A DNA stretch of 64,000 nucleotides from assembly GCF_014642075.1 (NCBI RefSeq), contig NZ_BMIK01000002.1, positions 1 to 64,000 of the forward strand. Reading direction: 5' to 3'. Positions 62,559 to 64,000 of this stretch are shown here, piece after piece. The stretch comes from Parapedobacter defluvii. Its GTDB lineage: Bacteria; Bacteroidota; Bacteroidia; Sphingobacteriales; Sphingobacteriaceae. The position numbers and the translations under genes were made by a program. The notes below the pieces were generated by a model. It was not told the origin of the DNA. It did not search any database and saw only the letters and a program-made list of their open reading frames with translations. Numbering within the stretch: position 1 is the stretch's first letter; each line of letters begins with the position of its first letter.

Positions 62559-63206
62559 TCACTTCTCTTCCAAAAGTCCCAGTTTGATGGCATATTTGGT
62601 GAGGCCCGCCAGGTTGCGGGCATTCAATTTATACAATAGGATTTTCCGGTAGCTTTCAATGGTATGTTTGCTGAGAAATAATTTGTCGGCGATTTCCTGC
62701 GTGGTATGCTCTTCGGCGATAAGCCGCAGTACTTCTTTTTCCCGGGTGGTCAATGTTTCGAGCGTATTTTTTTCTTTGTGGAAAATTCCTTCCACGTAGG
62801 CTTTTTTTACATTTTCGGAAAAAAATTTCCCGCCTTTCAGGATGGTCCGTATGGCTTGCAGCAATTCTGTCGAATCCGCATTTTTTGAGATAAAACCGTC
62901 TACGTCATTTTTGACGAGGTTGTCGATTATCGAGGTATCGGTATGCATGCTCACGACCAGTGTCTTAATGCCCGGCCAGGTAGCTTTCACCTGGTTGTTC
63001 AGTGTGATGCCGTCCATGCCGGGCATACTGATATCCGTAATCAGCAGGTGCAACGGCTTCTGTTGGTTGCCCCGTATGTAAGCCAATGCCTTATCCCCAG
63101 AGTCGGTGGCCAGTAATACATGCAGGTCTTCTTCCGATTTGAGCAAGGTCAAGAGGCCTTCCAAAAAGAGGATATGGTCATCTGCAATTAGGATGTTATA
63201 CGACAT
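62559..63206 (-). CDS. NarL-type two-component response regulator
   Basis: A 215-residue response regulator. The receiver domain has the acidic pair in ILIADDHILFLEG, the phospho-acceptor Asp in LLITDISMPGMDG (about residue 58), and a conserved Lys in VDGFISKNAD. The C-terminal LuxR-type HTH (LTTREKEVLRLIAEEHTTQE, HTIESYRKILLYKLN) binds DNA. Its ATG overlaps the kinase gene's 3' end by 11 bp (63196-63206), which identifies its partner. Targets unknown. Confidence 0.93.
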   Translation of the reverse strand: MSYNILIADDHILFLEGLLTLLKSEEDLHVLLATDSGDKALAYIRGNQQKPLHLLITDISMPGMDGITLNNQVKATWPGIKTLVVSMHTDTSIIDNLVKNDVDGFISKNADSTELLQAIRTILKGGKFFSENVKKAYVEGIFHKEKNTLETLTTREKEVLRLIAEEHTTQEIADKLFLSKHTIESYRKILLYKLNARNLAGLTKYAIKLGLLEEK

Positions 63207-64000
63207 GCTGTTGAGTTTTTATGGGTAGTGTTATATCAATTACCGTTCCTCTTCCCGGTGTTGTGTTCAATTCTAGGGTTCCTTGACATCGTTGCAGCCG
63301 ATCGTGCAGGTTACGCAGTCCGATGCCCGGTGTTGTTTCATCTGCCGAAAACCCTTTTCCATTGTCTTCGAAAATAAGTTGCAATTCGTTGTCCAATACC
63401 ATAATCTGGACCTCCACACGGCTTGCATCCGCATGTTTTGCGGTATTGGTCATCAATTCCTGGATGATTTTGTAAATTTCAACTTTCAGGTCACTGGGTA
63501 TGGTGTTCAGTGTATCTTTTTGGAAAGCCTGGAAAGAAACAGTGGTTTTTCCGGATATATCAAAATTTTTGAGGTATTGGGCAATCAGTTCGGTAAAATC
63601 GTCTTTGCTGAATTTAGGAGGGATCAAGTGATGTGCCAGGTCGCGTACCTGTTGATAGGTATCATCTACCTGCCTGACAATGTGGAGGGATCCGGATGAC
63701 GACAGCTGCAATTTAATAGCTGCAAGGTTACCGCCGATGCTATCGTGCAGCTCCCTGGCAATGCGTTCACGCTCGGCCTCCTGCCCATCCATGTTTGCCT
63801 TTAGCAGTTCCAGTTCGTTTTCTTTCATCAATGTAGTGATACGCTGCTTATTCAGTCGCTCCATACTTTGGTTAAGGGCACTCTGGGCCTGGAGTTTTTG
63901 ATAGTATACGTACATAAGCGCAATCAATGGAATCAATACGGCGAGGAAGCCAACCAGCAGAAAAACCTTGGCGCTTTTCTGTTTTTCGACTTCCTGCTGC
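63196..64000 (-). CDS. Sensor histidine kinase (HisKA_3 type), N-terminal part outside window
   Basis: The C-terminal part of a membrane sensor kinase, at least 268 residues; the frame is open to the window edge, and the internal TTG at 63936 is not the start. A transmembrane segment (VFLLVGFLAVLIPLIALM) precedes a coiled-coil linker. HisKA_3 dimerisation follows with the phospho-His in RIARELHDSIGGNLAAIK, then the HATPase_c N-box (ELMTNTAKHADASRVEV), G1 DNGKGFS and G2 GIGLRNLHDRL. Such kinases often carry N-terminal TPR sensors. It phosphorylates the downstream regulator. Confidence 0.92.
   Translation of the reverse strand, partial: QQEVEKQKSAKVFLLVGFLAVLIPLIALMYVYYQKLQAQSALNQSMERLNKQRITTLMKENELELLKANMDGQEAERERIARELHDSIGGNLAAIKLQLSSSGSLHIVRQVDDTYQQVRDLAHHLIPPKFSKDDFTELIAQYLKNFDISGKTTVSFQAFQKDTLNTIPSDLKVEIYKIIQELMTNTAKHADASRVEVQIMVLDNELQLIFEDNGKGFSADETTPGIGLRNLHDRLQRCQGTLELNTTPGRGTVIDITLPIKTQQHVV

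Overview
The window is chromosomal DNA of a Bacteroidota bacterium, most likely a Sphingobacteriaceae member (Pedobacter/Parapedobacter/Sphingobacterium-like). This rests on a SusC/SusD pair, Bacteroidota-type promoters (TAnnTTTG boxes), lipoprotein signals, a Bacteroidota-style xylose-isomerase operon, the DAHP synthase-chorismate mutase fusion and many OmpA-like or TonB-linked surface proteins. Species cannot be fixed by reading alone.

Region 1 (1-12.1 kb) is an AT-richer accessory island. It starts with the tail of a type I CRISPR-Cas operon (cas3 end, cas4, 5' part of cas1). An AAA/DUF4143 ATPase gene sits between cas3 and cas4, and cas1 is cut off at a recombination junction; cas2 and any array are absent. 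After the junction come a 5'-truncated unknown gene and a decayed mobile-element replication module: excisionase-like HTH, RepA-like ATPase, and a VirE-N/BT4734-type primase split by an in-frame amber codon. A roughly 155-bp imperfect palindrome follows, then a train of small secreted or lipoprotein genes ending in a frameshifted secreted HNH nuclease, and two small minus-strand genes. A tRNA-Leu(CAA) marks the right edge.

Region 2 (12.4-24.1 kb) is core-like. It has a VOC protein, a four-gene metal ABC operon (binding protein, ATPase, permease fused to a DtxR-type regulator, second permease) behind a DtxR-like operator, a thiolase, a POT peptide transporter, a GT2 glycosyltransferase, ruvB, an outer-membrane protein and a lipoprotein. 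An IS1595-type element with exact 8-bp target duplications (24,303-25,233) is inserted in the remnant of an FAD oxidoreductase; its transposase is broken.

Region 3 (25.5-44.8 kb) is sugar metabolism. It holds xylAB with a divergent LacI-type regulator and a palindromic operator, an outer-membrane beta-barrel protein, and a long minus-strand amino-sugar locus (susC, susD, esterase, GH109-like enzyme, nagB, FHS sugar transporter, nagA) facing a second LacI-type regulator.

Region 4 (44.8-64 kb) holds a TlpA-like thioredoxin, a two-gene Fe-S oxidoreductase, a fused branched-chain 2-oxoacid dehydrogenase E1, msrAB, a ROK kinase and the aromatic amino-acid operon pheA - DAHPS/CM - aroA - aroC. That operon is preceded by a complete-looking transcription attenuator with a Phe-rich leader peptide. 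The end carries a LuxR regulator, large surface proteins and a two-component system truncated by the window end. Arrays of 7-bp tandem repeats recur between genes and several abut or supply stop codons.
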